DNA of 64,000 bases from contig NZ_VCNP01000056.1 of the NCBI RefSeq assembly GCF_006782915.1, forward strand, positions 372,001 to 436,000, written 5' to 3'. Within the stretch, counting starts at the first letter, position 1; each line of letters begins with the position of its first letter. Below are positions 1-10,003 of the stretch, piece after piece. Both the position numbers and the translations under genes were made by a program. Origin of the DNA: Streptomyces calvus. GTDB lineage: Bacteria > Actinomycetota > Actinomycetes > Streptomycetales > Streptomycetaceae. The notes below the pieces were generated by a model that saw only the letters and a program-made list of their open reading frames with translations, was not told where the DNA came from and searched no databases.

Positions 1-3000
1 CTTACACGTTCGGTCTCGAGGGGCCGGCGGTGACGCTGGACACGGCCTGTTCCTCTTCGCTGGTGGCGGTGCACCTGGCCGCTCAGGCGCTGCGGCAGGG
101 CGAGTGCTCGATGGCACTCGCCGGCGGTGTCACCGTGATGTCCACGCCCACGACCTTCGTCGAGTTCTCACGTCAGCGTGGTCTGTCGCCGGACGGGACG
201 TGCAAGTCGTTCGCGGCTTCGGCGGACGGTACCGGCTGGGCCGAGGGCGCGGGCGTGCTGGTCCTGGAGCGCCTGTCGGACGCCCAGCGGCTCGGACACC
301 ACGTCCTCGGTGTGATCCGTGGTTCCGCGGTCAACCAGGACGGCGCGAGCAACGGCCTCACCGCGCCCAACGGGCCCTCGCAGGAACGCGTCATCCGCCA
401 GGCCCTCGCCAACGCCCGCCTCGCTCCGCACGAGGTGGACGCGGTCGAGGCGCACGGCACCGGTACCCGGCTCGGTGACCCGATCGAGGCCAACGCGCTG
501 CTGGCCACCTACGGCCAGGACCGCGAGGAGCCGCTGCGTCTGGGATCGATCAAGTCGAACATCGGTCACACACAGGCTGCCGCGGGCGTCGCGGGCATCA
601 TCAAGATGCTGATGGCGATGCGCAACGGGGAGCTTCCGGCGACGCTGCACGTGGACGAGCCGACGCCGCACGTCGACTGGTCGACGGGTGCGGTGGAGCT
701 GGTCACCGAGCGTCGGGCGTGGCCGGAGGTGACGCGTCCGCGTCGCTCGGCCGTGTCCTCGTTCGGTATCAGCGGCACGAACGCGCACGTGGTCCTGGAG
801 CAGGGCCCGGAGCCGGTCGCGGCCGGCGAGCCGGCGGTGGCGGGGCTTCCGCTGGTGGTCTCGGCGAAGAGCGAGGCGGCCCTGGCGGCGCGCGCCGGCC
901 AGGTGCGTGACCTGCTGGCCTCGGGGACCGTCGACCCGGCGCGGGTGGCGTCGGCTCTCGCGACCCGCGTCCCGCACCTCCCCTTCCGGGCGGCGGTTGC
1001 GAGCGCCGGCCGGGACGGGCTGCTGGCGGGTCTCGAGGCGCTGGCCTCGGGTGGGTCCGCGCCGAACCTGGTACGGGGCGCGGTCACCGGCGCGGGCAGG
1101 ACGGTGTTCGTGTTCCCGGGGCAGGGCTCGCAGTGGCAGGGCATGGCCCTGGAACTCCTCGACTCCTCCCCGGTGTTCGCCGCCCGGCTGGTGGAGTGCG
1201 AGCGTGCCCTGGCGCCGTTCACGGACTGGTCGCTGCTGGACGTCCTGCGCGGTGCGGAGGGCGCGCCCGGGTTCGACCGGGTGGACGTGGTGCAGCCGGC
1301 GCTGTGGGCGGTGATGGTGTCCCTGGCCGCGTTGTGGCGTTCGGTGGGTGTCGAGCCGGATGCGGTGATCGGCCACTCGCAGGGTGAGATCGCGGCGGCC
1401 GCGGTGTCGGGGGCGCTGTCGCTGGACGACGCGGCGAAGGTCGTGGCGTTGCGCAGCCGGGCGATCGTGAAGCTGGCGGGTACGGGCGGCATGGTCTCGG
1501 TGGCCCTGCCGGCCGACGAGGTCCGCGACCTCATCACCCGCTGGGACGGCGCCGTCGACATCGCCGCACACAACGGCCCGCGTTCCGTGGTGGTCGCCGG
1601 AGAGGTGACCGCCCTCGAGGAGCTGGTCGCCCACTGCAAGGACAACGGGATCCGCGCCAAGCGCATCCCGGTCGACTACGCCTCCCATTCCGCGCACGTC
1701 GAAAGCCTGCGGGACGAACTTCTCGACGCGCTGTCCTCGCTCACCCCGCGCGCCGTCGAGGTGCCCTTCCTCTCCACCGTCACCGGGCAGCCGCTCGACG
1801 GCACGGAGCTCGACGGCTCGTACTGGTTCCGCAACCTCCGCCGGACCGTCCAGCTGGAAGAGGCCACCCGGACCCTGCTCGACCAGGGCCACCGCGTCTT
1901 CATCGAGGCCAGCGCGCACCCGGTGCTGACCGTCGCGCTGCAGGAGACGATCGACGACACGTCGTACGACAGCGCCGTCACCGTGCCCTCGCTCCACCGT
2001 GACGAGGGAGGACTCGACGACTTCCTCGCCTCCGCGGCGCAGGCCCACGTCTCGGGCGCCCCGCTCGACTGGGCCGCCGTGGCCGGCGGACCCGGCGCTG
2101 TCGTCGACCTGCCCACCTACCCTTTCCAGCGCCGGCGCTACTGGCTGGAGGGCCCGGCGCAGACCGGGGACGCGGGCGGGCTCGGCATGGCCGCCGAGCG
2201 GCACCCGCTCATCGGCGCCGCGCTCTGGCTGGCCGACGCGGACAAGCTGGTCCTGAGCAGCAGGATCGCCCTCAGCACGCAGCCCTGGCTGGCGGACCAC
2301 GCCGTGGCCGGCACCGTGCTGCTCCCCGGTACCGCCTTCGTGGACCTCGCCATCCGGGCGGGTGACCACACGGGCCTCGACCGGCTCGACGAGCTGACCC
2401 TCCAGGCACCGCTGGTGCTGGCCGGCCGCGGCGGAGTGCAGCTCCAGGTCGTGGTCGACGCCCCGGACGAGGAGGGCCGGCGCGCGCTGTCGGTCCACTC
2501 GCGCCCGGAGCCCGAGTCCGACGACGCCACGATCCACCCGTGGACCCTGCACGCCACCGGCGTACTGGCGCACGCCGACGGACGTGCGAGCGTACCGGCC
2601 GACACCGCCTGGCCCCCGGCCGGCGCCGAGCCGGTCGACCTGACCGCGGCGTACGACACGCTCGCCGAGCGGGGCTTCCAGTACGGACCCGCCTTCCAGG
2701 GCCTGCGGGCGCTGTGGCGCGCCGGCCGGGAGATGTTCGCCGAGGTCGCGCTCCCGCAGGACGTCCCCCCGGGCGAGTTCGGGATCCACCCGGCCCTCCT
2801 CGACGCCGCCCTGCACCCGCTGGCGCTCGCGCAGGACGGCCGCCTGGCGCTGCCGTTCGCCTGGACCGGCGTTCGGCTGCACGCGGTCAACGCCGGCGTG
2901 CTGCGCGTACGGATCACCCCGGAGGGCTCGGGCGCCGCCCTGTCGCTCGCCGACGCGAGCGGTGCGCCGATCGCGTCGGTGGAGACGCTCGGCCTGCGGG

Positions 3001-6000
3001 CCGTGGACCCCGCGCAGCTGGCCGGCTCGGCCACTCCCCGCCCGCCGCTGCTCCAGGTGGAGTGGACGACCGCCCCGGAGGCCGCCCCGGCCGCCGGATG
3101 GGCCGTCCTCGACGACTCCGACAGCGGCCGGCGGCCGCTGCCCGCCCCGCTGGGCAGCTCCTCCGACCTCGCCGGCATCGTCGGAACCCCGCCGCTCGTC
3201 GTGGTCCCCTTCCCCGGCGAGGACGGCCCCGGCGCCGTGGCCCACCGGGCCCTGCGGCTCGCCCAGGAGTGGCTCGCCGAGGAGCGGTTCGCCGACTCGC
3301 GCCTGGTCTTCGTGACCCGTGACGCCACCACCGCCCGCACGGAGGCCGGACTCGGCGCGACTCCCGTCTGGGGGCTGGTGCGCACCGCCATGGCCGAGAA
3401 CCCCGGCCGGTTCGGCCTGCTGGACCTGACCGACTGGGACGTCTCCGAGGCCGAGCTCGGCCGTGCGCTGGCCGTGCCGGACGCGCAGGTGAGCCTGCGG
3501 GACGGGGCGCTGCTCGTACCGCGGCTCGTCAAGGCGCCCACGACGGACGACACCGTGCCCGCCCTGAACCCCGAGGGCACCGTGCTCATCACGGGCGCCA
3601 CCGGCACCCTGGGCCGGCTGTTCGCCCGCCACCTCGTCGCCGAACACGGCGTACGGCACCTGCTGCTGGCGAGCCGCCGCGGCCGGGACGCGGCGGACAT
3701 GCCGGAGCTGGAGGCCGAACTCACGGCTCGTGGAGCCGACGTGTCCGTGGTCGCCTGTGACACGGCCGACCGCACGGCGCTCGCCGCGATGCTCGACGCG
3801 ATCCCCTCGGAGCACCCGCTCACCGCGGTCGTGCACACCGCCGGCGTCCTCGACGACGGCACGCTGCACGCCCTGACGGCCGAGCAGCTCGACACCGTCC
3901 TGCGCCCCAAGGTCGATGCCGCCCGGCACCTGCACGAGCTGACGGCCGGCCTGCACCTGGACGCGTTCGTCCTGTTCTCCTCGCTGGCCGGTACGGTCGG
4001 CACCGCGGGACAGGCCAACTACGCCGCGGCCAACACCTATCTGGACGCCCTCGCACACCACCGCCGGGCCCTGGGCCTGCCCGGCACGTCACTGGCCTGG
4101 GGCCTGTGGGCCGAGGGCAGCGGGATGACCGGTCACCTGACCGACGCCGACCTCGCCCGCATGTCCCGGGGCGGCATCGCCCCGATCGGCAGCGAGCAAG
4201 GGCTGGCGCTGTTCGACGCGGCCCTCGCGACCCGTCGGCCGGTGCTCGTGCCGGCGCTGCTCGACCACTCCGGACTGCGGGCACAGAGCGAGGACGGCAC
4301 GCTGCCCGCGCTCTTCCACCACCTGGTGCGTCCGGCGCGGCGCGCCGCCGTCGGCGAGCAGGCGGGCGGGAACTCCCTTGGGGAACGCCTGGCGCCCCTG
4401 GCCCTGCAGGACCAGGAACGCGCGCTCCTCGAACTGGTCCGCGGCGTGGTGGCCTCCGTGCTGGGGCACACCGACGCCGACCAGGTCGCGCCCGACCGGG
4501 CCTTCAGCGAGCTGGGCTTCGACTCGCTCAAGGCAGTGGAACTGCGCAACCGGCTGAACGCGGCCGCAGGTCTGAAGCTGCCCGCGACGCTGGTGTTCGA
4601 CCACCCGAGCACGGTCGAGCTGGCCGGCTTCCTGCGGACCGAACTGCTCGGCTCCGCCGCCGCGGTGGCCGAGGCCGAGCCGGTCGTCGGCGCCGTCGAC
4701 GAGCCGATCGCGATCGTCGCGATGGCCTGCCGCTACCCGGGCGAGGCCGGCTCCCCGGAGGAGCTGTGGGCGCTGCTGTCCGACGAGCGGGACGCCATCG
4801 GCCCGTTCCCGAACGACCGCGGCTGGGACCTGGACGGCCTGTACGACACGGACCCCGACCACGCGGGCACCTCGTACACCCGGCACGGCGGATTCCTCTA
4901 CGACGCCCCGCAGTTCGACCCCGAACTCTTCGGGGTGAGCGATCGGGAGGCCATGGCCGTCGACCCGCAGCAGCGCCTGCTGCTGGAGATCTGCTGGGAG
5001 GCCTTCGAGCGCGCGGGCATCGACCCGACCTCGCTGAAGGGCAGCCAGACCGGTGTGTTCGCCGGTGTCATGGCCAACGACTACGCGGCCCGCCTGAAGG
5101 ACGCCCCCGAGGCCCTGGAGGGCTACCTGGCCGTCGGCAGCACCGTCAGTGTCGCCTCCGGCCGCGTCGCCTACACCTTCGGCCTGCAGGGACCGGCGAT
5201 CACCGTCGACACCGCCTGCTCCTCCTCGCTCGTCGCGGTCCACCTCGCCGCGCAGGCGCTGCGGAACGGCGAATGCGGGCTGGCCCTGGCCGGCGGCGTG
5301 ACCGTCATGGCCTCGCCCACCCTGTTCGTGGAGTTCAGCCGGCAGCGCGGCCTGGCACCGGACGGCCGCTGCAAGTCCTTCTCCGCGCGGGCGGACGGGG
5401 CGGCCTGGGCCGAAGGCGCCGGGATCCTCCTGCTGGAGCGGCTCTCCGACGCCCGGCGCAACGGACGCCGGATCCTCGGCGTGATCCGCGGAACCGCCGT
5501 CAACCAGGACGGCGCGAGCAACGGCCTCACCGCCCCCAACGGCCCCTCCCAGGAGCGGGTGATCCGACAGGCCCTGACCAACGCGGGCCTGACCACCGCG
5601 GACGTGGACGCGCTGGAGGCCCACGGCACCGGCACCACACTGGGCGACCCGATCGAGGCCCACGCCGTACTCGCCACCTACGGGCAGGAGCGCCCGTCGC
5701 CCCTCCTGATGGGCTCCCTGAAGTCCAACATCGGACACTCCCAGGCCGCCGCCGGTGTGGCCGGCGTCATCAAGATGGTCATGGCGATGCAGCACGGGAC
5801 GCTCCCCAAGAGCCTCCACATCGACGAGCCCAGCCCGCACGTGGACTGGTCCGCCGGCGAGGTGGAACTGCTCACCGAGACGGTGCCGTGGCCCGAGTCC
5901 GGGCGGCCGCGCCGGGCAGGCGTGTCCTCCTTCGGCATCAGCGGTACCAATGCCCACGTCATCGTGGAGCAGCCGCCGACCGAGGAGCCCCTCCCGCAGG

Positions 6001-9000
6001 CCGAGCCGATGCCGGTCGTGCCGCTGCTGCTGTCCGCGCACAACGACGCGGCCCTGCTGGCGCAGGCCGACCGGGTGGGCGCCGCCCTCGCCGACGCCGG
6101 CCGGCAGGACCTGGCATCGACGGGCCGGACCCTGGCCGTCGGACGGGCCGCCCTGCCGCACCGCGCCGTGGTGGTGGCCGCCACCGCCGCCGAAGCGGTC
6201 GACGAGTGCGCGGCACTGACCGTGCGGGGTACACCCGTGGACGGCCGTACGGCCTTCCTCTTCACCGGACAGGGCAGCCAGCGACTCGGCATGGGCCGGG
6301 AGCTGTACACCGCCTACCCCGCCTACGCCGAGGCCCTGGACGCCGTCTGCGAAGAGCTCGACCCGTGGCTGGAAACGCCGCTGCTCGACGTCCTCTTCGG
6401 TGAGGACCCGGCGCCGCTGGACCGGACCGGCTTCACACAGGCCGCCCTGTTCGCCACCGAGGTCGCGCTCTTCCGGCTCCTCGAAGGCTGGGGCGTACGG
6501 CCGGACTACCTCGCGGGCCACTCCATCGGCGAGCTGGCCGCCGCGCACGTCGCCGGCGTCCTGTCGTTGGCGGACGCGGCGCAGCTCGTCGCGGCCCGCG
6601 GCCGGCTGATGCAGGCACTGCCCGGCGGCGGCGCGATGCTCGCCGTGCAGGCCGAGGAGCAGGAGGTACTGCCGCTGCTCGCCGGACGGGAGGACCAACT
6701 GGGCATCGCCGCCGTCAACGGCCCCGCCTCCGTGGTGCTCTCGGGCGACGCGGAAGCCGTCGAGGCCGTCGGGGCCGAACTCGCCGCGCGGGGACGCAGG
6801 ACCAGGCGACTGCGCGTCAGCCACGCCTTCCACTCCCCGCACATGGACGCGATGCTGGACGAGTTCCAGACGGTCGCGAAGGGGCTCACGTTCGCCGAGC
6901 CCACCATCCCGATCGTCTCCACCCTGACCGGACAGCCGGCCGACGCCGAGGAACTGACCACGCCCGAGTACTGGGTCCGGCACGTCCGCCGGCCCGTGCG
7001 CTTCCTGGACGCGGCACGCGCCCTGGAAGCCGAAGGCGTACGCACCTTCCTGGAACTCGGCCCGGACGGCGTGCTCAGCGCGCTGGGACAGGACTTCCTC
7101 GACGCGGGATCGCTCCTGGTCCCGGTGGTGCGCGGCGGGCGCCACGAGCCGCACACCGCCGTCACCGCCCTGGCCCACGCCCACGTACGGGGCGTGCCGG
7201 TGGACTGGCGCGCAGTGTTCGGCGGGAACACCGGACCGGCCGCGGACCTGCCGACCTACCCCTTCCAGCGCCGGCGCTACTGGCTCACGGAGGGGCCCGG
7301 CGGCGACGTCACCTCGGCCGGACTCGACTCCGCACGGCACCCGCTGCTCGGGGCCGCGGTTCCGCTCGCCGACTCCGACGGTGTCCTGTTCACCGGCCGG
7401 ATATCGGCCCGCACCCACCCCTGGTTCGCCGACCACGCCGTCGCCGGGGCCCTGCTGGTCCCGGGCACGGCCCTGGTGGAGCTCGCGCTCCACGCGGGCG
7501 CCGCACTCGGCTGCGAGCGGCTGGAGGAACTCGCCCTCCAGTCACCCCTGGTCCTTCCCGACGAGGGTGCGCTCCAGCTGCAGATCACCGTCGGCGGCCC
7601 CGACGGAGAAGGCCGCAGGCCCGTCGCCGTCCACTCGCGCGGGGACCAGGAGGGCGAGGCCTGGAACCGGCACGCCACCGGGACCGTGGCCCTCGCCCTT
7701 CCCGGCGGCCCCGAACCCGACCTCGCGTCCTGGCCTCCGGCCGGCGCCGAACCCCAGCCGGTCGAGGACCTGTACGACCGCCTCGCCGGCCGGGGCTACG
7801 ACTACGGCCCCGCCTTCCAGGGCCTTCAGGCGGCATGGCGTTCGGGCGAGGACCTCTACGCCGAGGTGCGGCTGCCCGTCGACCCCGACGGATTCGCCCT
7901 GCACCCGGCACTGTTCGACGCCGCGCTGCACGCCCTGCTCCTGGAGGAGTCGGCCGGACTGCGGCTGCCCTTCTCCTTCGGCGGCGTCCAGCTGACCGCG
8001 TCCCGAACCGACACCCTGCGGGTCAAGCTGTCGGCCGGCCCGGACGGAACGGTCGCGGTCGGCATCGCCGACGAGACGGGCGCGCCGGTCGCCACCGTCG
8101 CCTCGCTCGCCCTGCGGGCCCTGCCGGCGGGGACGGTGCCGACCCGCTCTGCCGACCGGCACGCGTACGCGGTGGAGCGCGCCGGTGTGGAACTTCCCAC
8201 CGGTGGCAACGCGTCCATCGTGGTCCTCGGCGAGGCCGACCTCGGACTCGCCGCCGAGCACCACGCCGACCTGGCCGGCCTGGCCGCCTCGTCGGCGGAC
8301 GGCGCGGACGCCCCCGACGTGGTCGTCCTTCCGGTACGCCCGGCCACGGTGCAGGAGACCGGCCGGATCACGGAGGAGGTGCTGGCGGTACTGCGGCAGT
8401 GGCTCGCCGGCGACGCGCCGGCCGGAGCGCGGCTCGCCGTGCTCAGCACCGGGGAACTGGCGCACAGCGCACTCTCCGGGCTGATGCGGACCGCCGCGTC
8501 GGAACACCCGGGACGTTTCCAGCACGTGATCACGGACGGCGCGCCGGCCCGCGGTGAACTGCTTGCCGCGGCCCTGTCCGATCCCCGGCCGCAGCTCGAA
8601 CTGCACGAGGGACGGGCCTATGTGACCCGGCTCGCCAAGGCCCCGTACCCGGTCCGGACCCCGGACGCCGACGACGCGTTCGACCCGGAGCACACGGTGC
8701 TGATCACCGGCGGCACGGGCGCACTCGGGGCCCAGGTCGCCCGGCACCTGGTGACCGGCCGCGGCGCCCGGCGCCTGCTGCTCACCAGCCGACGCGGCGG
8801 GGCGGAGGACCTGGTCGCCGAACTGACGGCGCTCGGCGCGGACGTACGGGTCGCGGCATGCGACGCGGCCGACCGCGACGCGCTGGCCGGGCTGCTCGCC
8901 TCGATCCCGGACGAGCACCCGCTCACCGCGGTCGTGCACGCGGCCGGAGTCGTCGAGGACGCCACGCTGGAGGCCATGAGCCCGGAGAGCCTCTCCCGGG

Positions 9001-9992
9001 TCCTGCGGCCGAAGGTGGACGCCGCCTGGAACCTGCACGAGCTGACCGCCGGACTTCAGCTGACGGACTTCGTCCTCTTCTCTTCCGTCGCCGGTCTGGT
9101 GGGCAACGCAGGACAGGCCAACTACGCCGCCGGCAACACCTTCCTGGACGCGCTCGCCGAGCACCGGCGCGCCCGGGGCCTGCCCGCCGTGTCCCTCGCC
9201 TGGGGCATGTGGCAGGACGGGATGGCGAGCGACCTCGACCGTGCCGACCGGGCCAGGCTCGCCCGCAACGGGATCCTGCCGATGCCGGCCGACCGGGCAC
9301 TCGCGGCCCTCGACGCGGCCCTGGCCGGAGCCACGGCGCCACGAGCCGACGGCGAGCCGGGGATCCCGCCGGTGCTCGCGCCGGTGGCACTCGACCTCGC
9401 GGTACTGCGGAACCTCGGGGAGGCACTGCCCGAGCCGTACCGGGGCCTGGTGCGTACCGAGCGCCGAGCCGGCCGGCCCACCTCCGCTCCCGCGGCGATC
9501 CCGCCGGCGCAGCGGCTCACGGGCCTGGACGTGGAGGAGCAGCGGCAGCAACTGCTCGACCTCGTCAGGGAACAGGTCGGCATCGTCCTGGCCCACCCGG
9601 CCCCGCGGACGATCGACGTCCAGCGCGGACTGCTGGACCTGGGCTTCGACTCCCTCACCGCGGTCGAACTGCGGAACAGGCTGAGCGCCGCCACCGGACT
9701 GCGGTTGCCCAGCACGCTCGTCTTCGACCACCCGACCACCGAAGCCGTCGCCGAATACCTGCGGGGCGAGCTGGTCGGTGAAGCGGCAGACCCGGTCCAG
9801 GCAGCCCTGGACGCACTCGAGGCCGCCCTCTCGGCCGCCGGCCCGTCGGACGGCGACGGAACGGCAGGAACGTACGCGGCCCGGCTGCGCGGCCTGCTCC
9901 GGAGGGTGGACGGCGGCACCGGCGGCGCCGACCTCGACCTGGCAACCGACGACGACCTCTTCGCAGCACTCGACAACGAACTCGGCAGGTAG
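1..9992 (+). CDS. Type I modular polyketide synthase, two modules, 5'-truncated by the window
   Basis: Extends two methylmalonyl/malonyl units on an ACP-bound chain. The reading frame is already open at base 3, so the gene starts upstream. Residues are counted from base 30. First module: KS from its active-site DTACSSS onward, AT with GHSQG (about 448) and YASH (about 550), pointing to methylmalonyl-CoA, DH with HAVAGTVLLP (His about 757) and HPALLDAALH, KR with TGATGTLG (about 1184), LDD (B-type) and catalytic Tyr (about 1331), ACP with LGFDSL (about 1500). Second module: KS from about 1558, AT with GHSIG (about 2163) and HAFH, pointing to malonyl-CoA, DH with HAVAGALLVP (about 2469), KR with TGGTGALG (about 2890) and a VED variant of LDD, ACP (about 3209). 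No ER motif lies between DH and KR; that space is the KR structural subdomain. The tail after ACP2 looks like a C-terminal docking domain. Both modules should leave a double bond. Confidence 0.97.
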   Translation, partial: YTFGLEGPAVTLDTACSSSLVAVHLAAQALRQGECSMALAGGVTVMSTPTTFVEFSRQRGLSPDGTCKSFAASADGTGWAEGAGVLVLERLSDAQRLGHHVLGVIRGSAVNQDGASNGLTAPNGPSQERVIRQALANARLAPHEVDAVEAHGTGTRLGDPIEANALLATYGQDREEPLRLGSIKSNIGHTQAAAGVAGIIKMLMAMRNGELPATLHVDEPTPHVDWSTGAVELVTERRAWPEVTRPRRSAVSSFGISGTNAHVVLEQGPEPVAAGEPAVAGLPLVVSAKSEAALAARAGQVRDLLASGTVDPARVASALATRVPHLPFRAAVASAGRDGLLAGLEALASGGSAPNLVRGAVTGAGRTVFVFPGQGSQWQGMALELLDSSPVFAARLVECERALAPFTDWSLLDVLRGAEGAPGFDRVDVVQPALWAVMVSLAALWRSVGVEPDAVIGHSQGEIAAAAVSGALSLDDAAKVVALRSRAIVKLAGTGGMVSVALPADEVRDLITRWDGAVDIAAHNGPRSVVVAGEVTALEELVAHCKDNGIRAKRIPVDYASHSAHVESLRDELLDALSSLTPRAVEVPFLSTVTGQPLDGTELDGSYWFRNLRRTVQLEEATRTLLDQGHRVFIEASAHPVLTVALQETIDDTSYDSAVTVPSLHRDEGGLDDFLASAAQAHVSGAPLDWAAVAGGPGAVVDLPTYPFQRRRYWLEGPAQTGDAGGLGMAAERHPLIGAALWLADADKLVLSSRIALSTQPWLADHAVAGTVLLPGTAFVDLAIRAGDHTGLDRLDELTLQAPLVLAGRGGVQLQVVVDAPDEEGRRALSVHSRPEPESDDATIHPWTLHATGVLAHADGRASVPADTAWPPAGAEPVDLTAAYDTLAERGFQYGPAFQGLRALWRAGREMFAEVALPQDVPPGEFGIHPALLDAALHPLALAQDGRLALPFAWTGVRLHAVNAGVLRVRITPEGSGAALSLADASGAPIASVETLGLRAVDPAQLAGSATPRPPLLQVEWTTAPEAAPAAGWAVLDDSDSGRRPLPAPLGSSSDLAGIVGTPPLVVVPFPGEDGPGAVAHRALRLAQEWLAEERFADSRLVFVTRDATTARTEAGLGATPVWGLVRTAMAENPGRFGLLDLTDWDVSEAELGRALAVPDAQVSLRDGALLVPRLVKAPTTDDTVPALNPEGTVLITGATGTLGRLFARHLVAEHGVRHLLLASRRGRDAADMPELEAELTARGADVSVVACDTADRTALAAMLDAIPSEHPLTAVVHTAGVLDDGTLHALTAEQLDTVLRPKVDAARHLHELTAGLHLDAFVLFSSLAGTVGTAGQANYAAANTYLDALAHHRRALGLPGTSLAWGLWAEGSGMTGHLTDADLARMSRGGIAPIGSEQGLALFDAALATRRPVLVPALLDHSGLRAQSEDGTLPALFHHLVRPARRAAVGEQAGGNSLGERLAPLALQDQERALLELVRGVVASVLGHTDADQVAPDRAFSELGFDSLKAVELRNRLNAAAGLKLPATLVFDHPSTVELAGFLRTELLGSAAAVAEAEPVVGAVDEPIAIVAMACRYPGEAGSPEELWALLSDERDAIGPFPNDRGWDLDGLYDTDPDHAGTSYTRHGGFLYDAPQFDPELFGVSDREAMAVDPQQRLLLEICWEAFERAGIDPTSLKGSQTGVFAGVMANDYAARLKDAPEALEGYLAVGSTVSVASGRVAYTFGLQGPAITVDTACSSSLVAVHLAAQALRNGECGLALAGGVTVMASPTLFVEFSRQRGLAPDGRCKSFSARADGAAWAEGAGILLLERLSDARRNGRRILGVIRGTAVNQDGASNGLTAPNGPSQERVIRQALTNAGLTTADVDALEAHGTGTTLGDPIEAHAVLATYGQERPSPLLMGSLKSNIGHSQAAAGVAGVIKMVMAMQHGTLPKSLHIDEPSPHVDWSAGEVELLTETVPWPESGRPRRAGVSSFGISGTNAHVIVEQPPTEEPLPQAEPMPVVPLLLSAHNDAALLAQADRVGAALADAGRQDLASTGRTLAVGRAALPHRAVVVAATAAEAVDECAALTVRGTPVDGRTAFLFTGQGSQRLGMGRELYTAYPAYAEALDAVCEELDPWLETPLLDVLFGEDPAPLDRTGFTQAALFATEVALFRLLEGWGVRPDYLAGHSIGELAAAHVAGVLSLADAAQLVAARGRLMQALPGGGAMLAVQAEEQEVLPLLAGREDQLGIAAVNGPASVVLSGDAEAVEAVGAELAARGRRTRRLRVSHAFHSPHMDAMLDEFQTVAKGLTFAEPTIPIVSTLTGQPADAEELTTPEYWVRHVRRPVRFLDAARALEAEGVRTFLELGPDGVLSALGQDFLDAGSLLVPVVRGGRHEPHTAVTALAHAHVRGVPVDWRAVFGGNTGPAADLPTYPFQRRRYWLTEGPGGDVTSAGLDSARHPLLGAAVPLADSDGVLFTGRISARTHPWFADHAVAGALLVPGTALVELALHAGAALGCERLEELALQSPLVLPDEGALQLQITVGGPDGEGRRPVAVHSRGDQEGEAWNRHATGTVALALPGGPEPDLASWPPAGAEPQPVEDLYDRLAGRGYDYGPAFQGLQAAWRSGEDLYAEVRLPVDPDGFALHPALFDAALHALLLEESAGLRLPFSFGGVQLTASRTDTLRVKLSAGPDGTVAVGIADETGAPVATVASLALRALPAGTVPTRSADRHAYAVERAGVELPTGGNASIVVLGEADLGLAAEHHADLAGLAASSADGADAPDVVVLPVRPATVQETGRITEEVLAVLRQWLAGDAPAGARLAVLSTGELAHSALSGLMRTAASEHPGRFQHVITDGAPARGELLAAALSDPRPQLELHEGRAYVTRLAKAPYPVRTPDADDAFDPEHTVLITGGTGALGAQVARHLVTGRGARRLLLTSRRGGAEDLVAELTALGADVRVAACDAADRDALAGLLASIPDEHPLTAVVHAAGVVEDATLEAMSPESLSRVLRPKVDAAWNLHELTAGLQLTDFVLFSSVAGLVGNAGQANYAAGNTFLDALAEHRRARGLPAVSLAWGMWQDGMASDLDRADRARLARNGILPMPADRALAALDAALAGATAPRADGEPGIPPVLAPVALDLAVLRNLGEALPEPYRGLVRTERRAGRPTSAPAAIPPAQRLTGLDVEEQRQQLLDLVREQVGIVLAHPAPRTIDVQRGLLDLGFDSLTAVELRNRLSAATGLRLPSTLVFDHPTTEAVAEYLRGELVGEAADPVQAALDALEAALSAAGPSDGDGTAGTYAARLRGLLRRVDGGTGGADLDLATDDDLFAALDNELGR

Positions 9993-10003
9993 AGCAGGTA
10001 ATC

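Noticed and set aside
3000..3550. Possible ER domain between DH and KR
   Set aside because: The interval has no NADPH-binding ER motif and reads as the non-catalytic structural half of the KR, as in the other modules.
168..4061. Very long open frames antisense to the PKS and sbcC genes
   Set aside because: They mirror the real genes in high-GC DNA, are Arg/Gly/Pro-rich, lack domain motifs, and have no ribosome sites.
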